The position numbers were made by a program, and so were the translations under genes. A stretch of DNA of 64,000 nucleotides from the NCBI GenBank assembly GCA_023150935.1, contig JAKLJW010000024.1:21182-85181 (forward strand), given 5' to 3'. Below, piece by piece: positions 8,847-16,529 of this stretch (position 1 is its first letter; each line of letters starts with the position of its first letter). Source of the DNA: Candidatus Binatia bacterium. GTDB lineage: Bacteria; Desulfobacterota; Binatia; HRBIN30. The notes under the pieces were generated by a model, which was not told the origin of the DNA, did not search any database, and was given only the letters and a program-made list of their open reading frames with translations.

Positions 8847-8990
8847 GTGGAGACGGGAGCACATCTGGCGCGCTGCGTTCGAAGGCTACGGGCCTGCTTT
8901 CGTGGGCGAAAGCTCATCGCGAAGCCGACGATCCGCCAGAGCCGAAGACCGTACCCCTGTCATCTCAATGACTTGCAGAGGTGCCACCCC
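8847..8990 (+). pseudogene. fragment of a second REP-associated transposase plus repeat
   Basis: Directly after the vapC duplicate ends (8845), 8847-8878 matches 8075-8106 of the transposase (encoding ETGAHL-RCV) with a few changes. The block finishes with another exact copy of the 20-bp REP-like repeat (8971-8990). The sequence between is not recognisable. It looks like a decayed, internally deleted transposase copy. Confidence 0.45.
8971..8990 (+). repeat. REP-like repeat, copy 3
   Basis: Exact direct copy of 8551-8570. A weaker relative (TTGCCAGGGTGCCACCCG) appears near 9969-9986. Confidence 0.7.
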
Positions 8991-9051
8991 GTGTGGTTTG
9001 GCATTGGATGGCCCTCGAAAACTCGGGGTCGGAGGAGGTATGCTGATCGTC

Positions 9052-9318
9052 ATGGCGAGATCGGGTGCAGCGCGGAAACGGCAAGAGGTCGTCAGGTCCA
9101 CGCATCGGCAACGCGAGTTCGAGTGGATCGAGACGCATGCCGACGAGATGCGCCGGCTTGCCGGTGAATGGGTCGTCATCGAGGGTGACCGGCTCGTCGC
9201 ACATGGCAAGAACGCGGCGCGGGTTTTCGCCACGGCCAAGCGCAAGGGCATCACGGTGCCGTTCGTCTTCTACGTCGAGCCGCCCACCGCGGAAGGAACC
9301 GTGCACTTCGGCCTTTGA
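9052..9318 (+). CDS. DUF5678-family small protein
   Basis: 88 aa from ATG 9052; GGAGGAGG at 9031-9038 sits about 13 bases upstream. ATG 9040 in the same frame is the alternative but lies too close to that site. After a basic N-terminus, residues ~30-88 show the DUF5678 pattern: WVVIEGDRLVAHGKNAARVF, then AKRKGITVPFVFYVEP. Members of this family are small proteins of unknown function, often next to retropepsin-like proteases, as here. The stop overlaps or abuts the start of the next gene, implying translational coupling. Confidence 0.75.
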   Translation: MARSGAARKRQEVVRSTHRQREFEWIETHADEMRRLAGEWVVIEGDRLVAHGKNAARVFATAKRKGITVPFVFYVEPPTAEGTVHFGL

Positions 9319-9320
9319 CC

Positions 9321-9740
9321 GTGCCGACCATCGCGTACCAGTACGAGTTCCCGTACCGGCCGAGTCCGGCCGGCGGGATGTTCCCGATTCTGCCCGTCGC
9401 CGTCAGCAATCCACGATCGTCTGCGCGCTCGGCAGACGTGGTCGCCTATCTGGATTCCGGCGCGCAGCGCTCGCTCTTCGATGGGACGCTTGCGGGATTC
9501 ATCGGACTCGATCTCATGGACGGCCCACGCCTACCGTTCGCTTCGGCCGCCGGATTTTCGATCGAAGGGATCCTGCACCCGGTGCGCCTGTTGCACCCCG
9601 AGCTCGGCGAGTTCGACCTGGAGATCGGGTTCAGCACGGTCCCGTTGCGCCGGAACCTGCTCGGACGCGATTTCTTCAACGTCGTGCAGATCGGGTTCCG
9701 AGAGCGGCATCAGGTCTTCTACGTGAAGGCCGAACCCTGA
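9321..9740 (+). CDS. retropepsin-like aspartyl protease-fold protein
   Basis: 139 aa from GTG 9321, immediately after the upstream stop; TTG 9315, overlapping that stop, is possible. The motif AYLDSGAQRSLFDG carries the Asp-Ser-Gly of a retroviral-type aspartyl protease, followed by a flap-like stretch and ends with NLLGRDFFNVVQIGF, the hydrophobic-Gly pair typical of the fold. A single copy per chain means it would act as a homodimer. The coupled DUF5678 gene is a recurrent partner, so the two may form a functional pair. Substrate unknown; activity is inferred only from the motif. Confidence 0.65.
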   Translation: MPTIAYQYEFPYRPSPAGGMFPILPVAVSNPRSSARSADVVAYLDSGAQRSLFDGTLAGFIGLDLMDGPRLPFASAAGFSIEGILHPVRLLHPELGEFDLEIGFSTVPLRRNLLGRDFFNVVQIGFRERHQVFYVKAEP

Positions 9741-10065
9741 CCGACAGCCGTATTCATCAGCGGTCCCGCCGGGAGCGTGTCAACAGCGCGCTATCGAGAT
9801 CGTGGCAGGATAAGAAACCGGGCGACGTCGTTCGTGAACGATGGCAAGACGAAAGAGCGCCGGCTGATCCGTGCCGCTGCGCGGCGCCGCCGGTGAGTCG
9901 CCCGGGGCGTCACCGAATCATCATCTGCCAGCAACCGGCACGTAGCCGGTCATCCCGTATGTTCGTATCTTGCCAGGGTGCCACCCGACGCCACCGGCGA
10001 TGTTGCCGTTGGGCGACCCCACGGTCTTTCCTTGTCCGACCCCGGCGCACGCGACGCCCGGCTCG
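9741..10065. other. intergenic with left copy of a 59-bp repeat
   Basis: No supported gene. The notable content is the direct repeat at 9907-9965 and a diverged REP-like motif near 9969-9986. The stretch upstream of the repeat could be a decayed coding remnant, but no family is recognisable. Confidence 0.4.
9907..9965 (+). repeat. 59-bp direct repeat, left copy flanking vapBC
   Basis: Begins GCGTCACCGAATCATCATCT and matches 10896-10954 with four mismatches in 59 bases, in the same orientation. The two copies bracket the vapBC module, about 930 bp apart. Confidence 0.8.
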
Positions 10066-10455
10066 CTACCAAACACAGTGTGGGACGTGCTGGCGGATGG
10101 CGTCGTCACAGGTGACAATGCGCGCTTCGAGGCGGCGCGCTTGCGCGATGAGCATCCGATCGAACGGATCGTCGTGCGGCACCGCCAAGTTTCCCGCGGT
10201 CACGGCGTCGCCCGCCTCGATCACCACGGTAGAAAATCCCCACCGGGTGTGCAGCCGCGGATATTGCGCCAGGTACTCGTCCACGCCGACCAGTCGGCCC
10301 CGACGCCGCTTGATCGCAATCTCCCACAGCGAGGCCACGGACACGAGCACCAGGGTGCGCCGGTCGGCGATGACCCGACGCGCCGCGCGTCCGAGCTCCG
10401 GCGCGTCCGCCATCCACCAGAGCAACGCGCACGTGTCCAGCAGGTAAGGGCTCAT
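10066..10455 (-). CDS. vapC: VapC-type PIN-domain toxin
   Basis: 129 aa. A PIN-domain ribonuclease toxin that would cleave RNA unless bound by its antitoxin. Visible features are the first acidic site in LLDTCALLWW (Asp near residue 7), ASLWEIAIKRRRG, and the later acidic residues in HDDPFDRMLIAQA and TCDDAI. Start is ATG 10455, whose ATGA overlaps the antitoxin stop (10452-10454), the classic coupling of toxin to antitoxin; GTG 10461 is a weaker option. The downstream end carries a typical short VapC C-terminus. A truncated duplicate lies at 8586-8817. Confidence 0.9.
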   Translation of the reverse strand: MSPYLLDTCALLWWMADAPELGRAARRVIADRRTLVLVSVASLWEIAIKRRRGRLVGVDEYLAQYPRLHTRWGFSTVVIEAGDAVTAGNLAVPHDDPFDRMLIAQARRLEARIVTCDDAIRQHVPHCVW

Positions 10456-10673
10456 CCCCACGGAGAATCGTCAGGCCCACACCCGCCCACCACGTCGCCC
10501 GCGATCTGCCCGCGGAACGTCCCGGGTGCCCGGTCCGCCGCCTCGACCACCGCGACCAGCCGCGCATAGGGCTTGCCGGCCTTGGCGATGATTACCTCCT
10601 CGCCGCGATGGGCGCGCTCCAGCAACTCGGAGAAGTGCGTCTTCGCCTCGTGAATGTTCGCCTGGATTGCCAT
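10452..10673 (-). CDS. Phd/YefM-family antitoxin
   Basis: 73 aa. The N-terminal DNA-binding half reads IQANIHEAKTHFSELLERA, then GEEVIIAKAGKPYARLV, the Phd/YefM signature. The C-terminal tail (FRGQIAGDVV onward) would wrap the toxin. It is the first gene of the pair and overlaps vapC by four bases. Twelve bases upstream of its start is a perfect 8-bp inverted repeat with a 1-nt centre (10685-10701), a good candidate for the autoregulatory operator. Confidence 0.9.
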   Translation of the reverse strand: MAIQANIHEAKTHFSELLERAHRGEEVIIAKAGKPYARLVAVVEAADRAPGTFRGQIAGDVVGGCGPDDSPWG

Positions 10674-10684
10674 GAGATCTGGTT

Positions 10685-10701
10685 AGTCCACCGGGTGGAC
10701 T
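10685..10701 (-). promoter_or_regulatory. palindrome upstream of antitoxin, candidate operator
   Basis: AGTCCACC-G-GGTGGACT, a perfect 17-bp palindrome 12 bases ahead of the antitoxin start. Phd/YefM antitoxins bind such sites to repress their own operon. The assignment is from position and symmetry only. Confidence 0.55.
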
Positions 10702-11060
10702 CATGCAATCCCGGCGTCGTAGGGACTGCCGAGACACCCACTCCCTCGGGGTCGGTATCGCCATCGGTATCGATCCAAAGCCCACGACGAACTCGGTGCC
10801 CGGGCAACCGGGGGCACGTGGCGACGGCGTTTGACGGCGTCCTCTACTGGTGTCGCGCGCCGGGCATGCCGCCGGCGAGACGCCGCGGTCCCGACGCGTC
10901 ACCGAATCATCATCTGCCAGCAACCCGCATGTAGCCGGTCATCTCGTATATTCGCAGCTCGTGAACATACGCGGTCTACCGGCAAGATCGCCGGTACCGC
11001 CGAACCCGGGCCGAGGAAGAGTGCGCCCACGCTCCAGTCGCCCCGGGGAGGAGAAGAGCA
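10702..11060. other. intergenic with right copy of 59-bp repeat
   Basis: Leader of the 786-aa surface-protein gene. It contains the right 59-bp repeat (10896-10954) and a strong ribosome site (GGGGAGGAGAAG, about 11045-11056). No gene is supported. A Thr/Asp-rich reading on the minus strand at 10700-10800 has no start signal. Confidence 0.45.
10896..10954 (+). repeat. 59-bp direct repeat, right copy flanking vapBC
   Basis: Partner of 9907-9965 (four mismatches). It lies about 105 bp ahead of the 11061 gene, so the vapBC block sits between the two repeats like an inserted cassette. Confidence 0.8.
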
Positions 11061-13421
11061 ATGATGCGGCACGTCGGCGTGAGGGTTCTCGTGGTCGTCG
11101 CCCTGCTCGGAGACTACGCACCGGCGCAAGGGGTCCTGTACGGAACCGTTCCGTCGGGAAACGATACGATCCTGGTTACGGTGAACCCGACGACGGGAGT
11201 GGCCACGGAACTGGGTCCGATCGGCTTCCGTGACGTACGTGGCCTCGCCGGCCATCCGTCCGACGGTTGGCTCGTGGGCGCGACGTCGGCCGACGGCGAG
11301 CCGACCGCCGGACTGATCGTTGCGATCGAACCGGCCGCGGGCAGCGGCGGCAGCGCCGTCGGTGCCGCCAACACCCGTCCGATAGGCGGTCTCGCCTGGA
11401 AACCCGACGCCTCCGCTCTCTACGCTACTTGCAGCCGTTTCAGCGTATCGCCGGCACTCCCCGATGCCCTCTGCCTCGTCAATCCGCTCACCGGCGCCGC
11501 CACGCCGGTCAACGATTTCAACGCCCTGGGTAATTTCGCCGTGACCAACTTCGAAGGACTCGCCTTCAGTCCTGCCGGAACCCTCTATGCGGCAACCACC
11601 GCCGTGTTCAACCCGCCCGGCGAGCCGCGCCTGTACACGGTCGACACGGCCACCGGCATCGGCACCGCCGTGGGGCAGATCCGAACCGGCACCGGCGTTC
11701 CGCTCGGCGCCGGCATCGTCGGGTTGGATTTCGTCGGCAGCACGCTTTACGCCAGCACCGACTCGGGGCAGATCCTGACGATCGACCCGGCGACCGGCGT
11801 CTACACCCCCGTCGGCACAACCGGCGTCGGCACCATTCACGGTCTCGGCAGTACCGACATGATGGTGCCGTCTCCCACGCCGACAGCGACCGGCCCAACC
11901 CCGACACCGACCTCAGGCCCCTGCGTTTCCGGCGTCCCCGCCAATCCCTGCATCCCGGGCGGCGGCCCGACAAGGACCGACTGCCAGCTAGAATGGCTGG
12001 CGGTTCCCGTGCCCTTGCTGAAGAACGGCACCCCGGTCCCGGACGTGAAGGAAGGCATTCGGCGCAATCGCCTCTTCTGCTACGACGGCGACACCCGCTG
12101 TGACTATGACGGCATTACGAACAATAGCTGCACGTTTCAGGTCCAGCTTTGCATCAACAATACCGATCCCCGACTGCCCTGCACGCCTGTGGACCTCACG
12201 AGCTTCGCGGTTCGCAGCCCCAACTCGAAGCGCTTGCGCGACGCCGCCGATGCCGCCAACCTTGCGGCACTCCTGACCCATGGAACCTTCGGCGTTACCG
12301 TTACCGACCCGCCCATCACGCCGGGCATTTCAAACCCTACCCGCAACGCGTGCAGCGCAACGATCGACCTGCTGGTTCCCCTCAAGTCCAGGAGCAACGG
12401 CGGCTTCGGGAAGGCCCGCCGCGTCATCAAAGTGACCGGCAAGAGCGTCTCCGGCAAGCGCGATAACGACTCCATCAAGCTGGAATGCCGTCCGACCACG
12501 TGCGGCAACGGGGTTGTCGAGAGCGATCACGAAACCTGCGACGACAGCAACCGCATCAACGGCGACGGCTGCAACCAGGCCTGTCAGAACGAAGTGCTTG
12601 CCACGCCCACCCCGTCGCCTGTCCCCACCCTGACCCGGACGCCGACGGCGACCGTCCCGGCCACCCTTTCGCCGACGATCAGTCCCACCACCGGCCCGTC
12701 GCAGACACCGACCGAAACGCCGACGATTACCGAAACGCCGACCATCACCGTCACCCCCACGATCACCCCAACCCCCACCGAGCCGCCGACCGCCGGACCG
12801 ACGGACACCCCTACGGTAACGCCAACGATAACGGATACCCCGAACGCGACGGACACGCCGACAACGGGGCCGACGAACACGCCGACACCTACTGTTACCC
12901 CTACCGGCACACCGGTCTGCGGCGACGGATTCCTCGGCGTCGGCGAACGGTGCTGCACCGACCCTCCGGGGTGCGACGTTTCGTGTCTGGTGGCGGAATG
13001 CGGGCAGGGCGCTGTGTGCGCCGCCGACTGCGCCGTCAGTCCCTGCACGGCGCCAACACCGGGGACCTTCAAGACCTTCAACGTCGACCTCGGGTACCCG
13101 CCGGGTCAGGCGCCGCAGTCGGTAACGCTCCTGCTCGGGTACAAGAGCGCAAAGGTCAGCCTGCCCGGCTCCGGGACGGCGCCAGCGTCCCGTTTCATTT
13201 CGTGGCCGAGCAACACCACCCGCGGTGTGAACGACCTGAACTACGCAGTCCGCGTGGTCGCCTCGCGCTCCCTCGGCTTCAGTAATGGCCGCCTGTTCGT
13301 CGTCAACTTCGACGGCTGCACAGGCCAACCGGCCCCGGCCGCCTCGGAGTTCGGCTGCACCGTCGAGGGCTGCGGGTCGGCAACCGGGAGTATCGACGGT
13401 TGTTCGTGCACGGTCCGCTGA
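11061..13421 (+). CDS. large secreted multidomain protein with cohesin-like C-terminus
   Basis: 786 aa, start ATG 11061 behind GGGGAGGAGAAG. A short signal peptide ends near APAQG (~23). Residues ~25-270 have repeating blades ([39 protein letters not shown]) typical of a beta-propeller. A short Pro/Thr linker is followed by a Cys-containing domain (~300-475; [22 protein letters not shown]) that I do not recognise. A Myxococcus-type Cys-rich repeat comes next ([17 protein letters not shown], ~476), then a ~110-residue Thr/Pro stalk. A second Cys cluster leads into the shared C-terminal beta domain (~670-786, [18 protein letters not shown]). The last domain is closest to that of the 3805 lipoprotein, so a recent duplication or conversion is likely. 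Probably a surface or extracellular scaffold-like protein. Confidence 0.8.
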   Translation: MMRHVGVRVLVVVALLGDYAPAQGVLYGTVPSGNDTILVTVNPTTGVATELGPIGFRDVRGLAGHPSDGWLVGATSADGEPTAGLIVAIEPAAGSGGSAVGAANTRPIGGLAWKPDASALYATCSRFSVSPALPDALCLVNPLTGAATPVNDFNALGNFAVTNFEGLAFSPAGTLYAATTAVFNPPGEPRLYTVDTATGIGTAVGQIRTGTGVPLGAGIVGLDFVGSTLYASTDSGQILTIDPATGVYTPVGTTGVGTIHGLGSTDMMVPSPTPTATGPTPTPTSGPCVSGVPANPCIPGGGPTRTDCQLEWLAVPVPLLKNGTPVPDVKEGIRRNRLFCYDGDTRCDYDGITNNSCTFQVQLCINNTDPRLPCTPVDLTSFAVRSPNSKRLRDAADAANLAALLTHGTFGVTVTDPPITPGISNPTRNACSATIDLLVPLKSRSNGGFGKARRVIKVTGKSVSGKRDNDSIKLECRPTTCGNGVVESDHETCDDSNRINGDGCNQACQNEVLATPTPSPVPTLTRTPTATVPATLSPTISPTTGPSQTPTETPTITETPTITVTPTITPTPTEPPTAGPTDTPTVTPTITDTPNATDTPTTGPTNTPTPTVTPTGTPVCGDGFLGVGERCCTDPPGCDVSCLVAECGQGAVCAADCAVSPCTAPTPGTFKTFNVDLGYPPGQAPQSVTLLLGYKSAKVSLPGSGTAPASRFISWPSNTTRGVNDLNYAVRVVASRSLGFSNGRLFVVNFDGCTGQPAPAASEFGCTVEGCGSATGSIDGCSCTVR

Positions 13422-13720
13422 GCGCCGCGCGAAGACGGCGAACACGGCATGGGGTCGACGCCCACCAGGCGAGACCGGTGACAACCGCACCTTTGGCCCG
13501 CACCGTTGGACGGCCAAGTCGTGCGGCTTACAGGCCGACCGCGACGAGAGCCTTCGCGAGGCGCGGTCTGGTGTGTGGATCGGCGAACGGGAACGAGCCG
13601 AAGAAATCCGGTAACCGACGGGTTACGCTCGCTGACGATCCCCGCCCTCGCCACCTTCGCGCGCGTTTGACTGGCACGGAGCGGCACTTCATCGTGGCGC
13701 CACCGGAGGCACCGGGAGTC
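13422..13720. other. intergenic, no gene recognised
   Basis: About 300 bp between the surface-protein gene and the phosphatase. The only structure seen is a weak 6-bp inverted repeat at 13611-13626 (GTAACC-GACG-GGTTAC), too short to call a terminator. Confidence 0.4.
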
Positions 13721-14371
13721 ATGGCCTCGCACCTCTTTTTCGATCTCGATGGCACGGTGACGGACCCGCGCGACGGCATCGTGCGCTGCTTAGCTCACGC
13801 ACTCGCGGCCCTCGGTAGGACGGTCCCTCCCGCCGACGTCCTCGAACGCTTCATCGGTCCACCACTGGCCCCGAGCTTCGAGACCCTCCTCGGCACGGCC
13901 GACGAGAACGTCATTCGGGAGGCAATCGCCTCGTACCGGGAGCGGTTCAGCCACACCGGCATCTTCGAGAACCGCGTGTATCCGGAGATCCCGTCCGCGC
14001 TTTCGGCGCTGACCGCGCGCGGCTTCTCGTTGTATCTCGTCACCTCCAAAGCCGATGTCTTTGCGCGCCGGATCCTGGATTACTTCGACCTGTCGCGGCA
14101 CTTCACGCGCGTTTACGCCCCGGACCTGGACGATGTGCGGATCGTCAAGGCCACGCTCCTTCGTCGCGCGCTAGCGTCGGAAGGCGTTGCCGCGAGCGCC
14201 GCGGCGATGATCGGCGACCGCCGCGACGATATCGAGGCCGCCAGGGCGAACGGCGTCCGTTCAATTGGCGTCACCTGGGGATTCGGGACGCGCGAGGAGC
14301 TTGCGCGCGCGGGAGCCAACGACATCGTGAGCTCGGCGCCGGAACTCCTCGCGCTGGTATCCGATGTCTGA
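13721..14371 (+). CDS. HAD-superfamily phosphatase, phosphoglycolate-phosphatase-like
   Basis: 216 aa from ATG 13721; the longer open frame lacks an upstream ribosome site and its N-terminus is not HAD-like. HAD motif I is FFDLDGTVTDP (~5-15, nucleophile and acid Asp). A helical cap follows (~18-85). Motif II is YLVTSKA, motif III is the Lys in VKATLLRRAL, and motif IV is MIGDRRDDIEAA. The GVTWGFGTREEL segment is typical of the Gph/PGP-like branch, which hydrolyses small phosphate esters such as 2-phosphoglycolate. Substrate cannot be fixed from sequence. It stands alone between the surface-protein gene and mazEF. Confidence 0.85.
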   Translation: MASHLFFDLDGTVTDPRDGIVRCLAHALAALGRTVPPADVLERFIGPPLAPSFETLLGTADENVIREAIASYRERFSHTGIFENRVYPEIPSALSALTARGFSLYLVTSKADVFARRILDYFDLSRHFTRVYAPDLDDVRIVKATLLRRALASEGVAASAAAMIGDRRDDIEAARANGVRSIGVTWGFGTREELARAGANDIVSSAPELLALVSDV

Positions 14372-14585
14372 CAGACGGGCGAAGCGGACGACACCTTCTC
14401 GACCGGCGAACCGTAACCAGCGGCATCGTGATGGCGGTGGTCCTCGACACGCGCGCCTGGCTCTGGTTCTACTCCCGCCGGAGCAGGCGGTCGAAGGCCG
14501 GTTGCGAAACCGACCAGCGTGAGCAACGCCGCAGCGGCCTGCGGTCTTGCGGCAGGCGCCTTGCAGCCCGGGGCACAAGACCGTA

Positions 14586-14599
14586 GGTTACATGTAACC
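14586..14599. promoter_or_regulatory. perfect palindrome upstream of mazE, candidate operator
   Basis: GGTTACATGTAACC, 14-bp perfect dyad ending 15 bases before the mazE start and just ahead of its ribosome site. MazE-type antitoxins repress their own promoter through such sites. It contains an in-frame ATG-free core and does not overlap a gene. Confidence 0.55.
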
Positions 14600-14614
14600 A
14601 TGAAGGAGGGTACC

Positions 14615-14860
14615 ATGCCGTCTGTGTCGAAGCGTACGGCGCGAACCAGAAAACCGATCAGCGCGCGCGAGAAGGTGCGGGTTCATCGCGAGCGCTTGCG
14701 CGCCCAGGGTCTCCGCCCGGTGCAGGTGTGGCTACCCGATACGCGCTCCCCCGAGTTTGCCGCGGAAGCTTCCCGACAGTCGCGACGTGTTGGGTCAAGC
14801 CGATACGCGGCCACGGACCAAGCCTTCATCGATGCGATCTCGACCGGGGACGAAGAGTGA
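14615..14860 (+). CDS. mazE: MazE-like antitoxin (DUF3018 family)
   Basis: 81 aa starting at ATG 14615 behind GAAGGAGGG. It shows the DUF3018 pattern: ISAREKVRVHRERLRAQGLR, PVQVWLPDTRSPEFAAEASR, then a terminal YAATDQAFIDA acidic tail. DUF3018 proteins are antitoxins of MazF/PemK toxins. The TGA stop overlaps the GTG start of the next gene (GTGA, 14857-14860), so the two are translationally coupled. A perfect palindrome immediately upstream fits autoregulation. Confidence 0.85.
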   Translation: MPSVSKRTARTRKPISAREKVRVHRERLRAQGLRPVQVWLPDTRSPEFAAEASRQSRRVGSSRYAATDQAFIDAISTGDEE

Positions 14861-15186
14861 AGCGCGGGGACGTTTGGACTGCAGCCGGCGGCGCTGACTA
14901 CGCGGGCAAACCGCGTCCGATCGTCATCGTGCAGGATGATCGCTTCGATGCAACCAGGTCAGTGACGATCTGTGCCTTCACGAGCGATCCGACGGAGGCG
15001 CCGCTCTTCCGTGTCGCCGTCGAACCAAACGAAACAAACGGCCTCAGGACGACCTCGCGGCTGATGGTCGACAAGATCAAGACGATCCCGAAGGCGAAAC
15101 TGGGTACACGCATCGGAGAGCTCTCGCACACCGACATGGTGAGGGTTAACCGCGCGATGATGATCTTTCTCGGACTGGCGGGATGA
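14857..15186 (+). CDS. mazF: MazF/PemK-type endoribonuclease toxin
   Basis: 109 aa from GTG 14857, overlapping the antitoxin stop. Hallmarks are KRGDVWTA at the N-terminus, GKPRPIVIVQDD, the TSDP stretch, and SRLMVDKIKTIPKAKLG with the conserved Asp-Lys strand, followed by RIGELSHTDMVRVNRAMMIFLGL. MazF toxins cut single-stranded RNA at short sequence motifs; specificity is not predictable. Length and order match the family. It converges on the DUF1330 gene. Confidence 0.9.
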   Translation: MKRGDVWTAAGGADYAGKPRPIVIVQDDRFDATRSVTICAFTSDPTEAPLFRVAVEPNETNGLRTTSRLMVDKIKTIPKAKLGTRIGELSHTDMVRVNRAMMIFLGLAG

Positions 15187-15307
15187 GGGATGGACAATGA
15201 ACTGCGTCCCGCTTCGGTTGTGACGCCCTTCCCCCCAATCGGCAATCCGGGTACCCCGCCAAACCACGACGACGCGGCCCGGTCGCCGCGTGCCCGAGTG
15301 CGATGCC

Positions 15308-15592
15308 CTACTCTTCAACGACGATCGAACGCGTCGACGTCGAGCGCTCGCGCAGGACGGCGAGCGCCCGGTACTCGGGAGAACCAAAGCACGCCGCGAG
15401 CTCGGCGAGGCTGTCGAACCTTATCACGACGATGCGATCCGGCGCCCAACCGCCTGCGACCGGGGTAACCCTGCTACTCCTCACCACGTACTCGCCCTTG
15501 TACCGCTCAATGACCGCCGGGACCCGGCGCATGTAGTCGTCGTAGACATCCTGGTCCTTGATCTTGATCTCGACAACCATGAACGCACTCAT
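15308..15592 (-). CDS. DUF1330 family protein (dimeric alpha-beta barrel)
   Basis: 94 aa. Pattern VEIKIKDQDVYDDYMRRVPAVIERYKGEYVVRS, then DRIVVIRFDSLAELAACFGSPEYRAL, matches DUF1330, small ferredoxin-like proteins of the dimeric alpha/beta-barrel group. Biochemical role is unknown. A single gene convergent with mazF, with a dispersed repeat just upstream (15661-15757). Confidence 0.8.
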   Translation of the reverse strand: MSAFMVVEIKIKDQDVYDDYMRRVPAVIERYKGEYVVRSSRVTPVAGGWAPDRIVVIRFDSLAELAACFGSPEYRALAVLRERSTSTRSIVVEE

Positions 15593-15660
15593 CGCTGACC
15601 TCTGGCGCTGTGCTCGGATCGGCGCTCAGGCCCCCGGTTCTTCGTGAATCCGACGCCGCC

Positions 15661-15757
15661 CCTCGATACGGCCCCTGAGAAGACAGGTCCTACTCGGGGC
15701 GAACGGGTCGGTTTCTTCCGAGACGGGCTGTTTCCGTTCGTGCCGAGTAGCGCCGTC
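15661..15757 (-). repeat. dispersed intergenic repeat, copy A
   Basis: Contains two blocks that recur inverted at 42875-43035. GGTCCTACTCGGGGCGAACG (15687-15706) is the complement of the block at 42875-42895 and of 63965-63984. CCGTTCGTGCCGAGTAGCGC (15734 onward) is the exact complement of 43012-43035. The cCTCGATACGG and CTGAGAAGAC pieces also recur. Non-coding. Confidence 0.65.
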
Positions 15758-15804
15758 TTTTCCGGCGCGCATCGAGGCGCGAGAGAGGTTCATGAGAACC
15801 AGGA

Positions 15805-16518
15805 TCAGGATCGCGTCAGCGCGTCCAGCAACGCGTGCATGACCGCGTTGATGCGCAAAAACCGCCCCGCGTCCGCGACCATCGTCTCCGCCGACTGCAC
15901 GTAAGGCCCCGCGACGAGATCGCCCGGGCAGTTGCCAATCAACTCCGCCGCCGACGCCGGCGTCGTCTCGAGGTGAAACTGCAAGCCCACCACGCGGTCG
16001 TCGAGACTGAACGCCTGATGCTCACAGGCCTCGCTGCGCGCGACATGGACCGCTCCCGCCGGCAGGTCGAAGGTGTCGCCGTGCCAGTGAAAAACCGGGG
16101 CCGGAGTCTGCGAACCGCGAGCGATCGGCGCCAGGGACCGGCCCGTCCGCGTACTTGCCCCCTCCGAAGCGAGCTCGATCGGGAACCAGCCGATTTCCCG
16201 GTGAGGGTTGCGGGAGACGCGGGCACCGAGGACATCGGCGATCAACTGCGCTCCGAGACAGACACCGAGAACGCGCTTGCCGGCCCCGATGGCCGCGGCA
16301 ATCGCTCGTTTCTCGTCGACGAGCCACGGATACTCCCCCTCGTCGTACACGCCCATCGGGCCGCCCATCACGATCAGCCAGTCGTACGCCTCCGGCGACG
16401 GCGCCGCCCCACCGCCGTACCAGGGCGTCGCGGTCACCACATGGCCGCGCACCGCGGCCCAGTCGGCAATACTGCCCAGACCTTCGAATGGGACATGGAA
16501 GAACGAGTGTATGCGCAT
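15805..16518 (-). CDS. class I glutamine amidotransferase-like protein
   Basis: 237 aa. A stand-alone GATase-1 fold. Oxyanion region WLIVMGGPMGVYDE (~46-59), nucleophile elbow VLGVCLGAQLIADVLG with Cys ~88, and the His-Glu partners in VGLQFHLET. This group resembles the GMP-synthase glutaminase domain and includes gamma-glutamyl hydrolase-like and uncharacterised enzymes. No synthetase domain is attached. It starts 11 bp downstream of nagZ on the same strand, so the two are probably co-transcribed. Partner or substrate not deducible. Confidence 0.85.
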   Translation of the reverse strand: MRIHSFFHVPFEGLGSIADWAAVRGHVVTATPWYGGGAAPSPEAYDWLIVMGGPMGVYDEGEYPWLVDEKRAIAAAIGAGKRVLGVCLGAQLIADVLGARVSRNPHREIGWFPIELASEGASTRTGRSLAPIARGSQTPAPVFHWHGDTFDLPAGAVHVARSEACEHQAFSLDDRVVGLQFHLETTPASAAELIGNCPGDLVAGPYVQSAETMVADAGRFLRINAVMHALLDALTRS

Positions 16519-16529
16519 AGGACGACGTG

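Noticed and set aside
9907..10954. Integron gene cassette with attC sites
   Set aside because: The 59-bp repeats lack the GTTRRRY core and inverse core and are not internally symmetrical.
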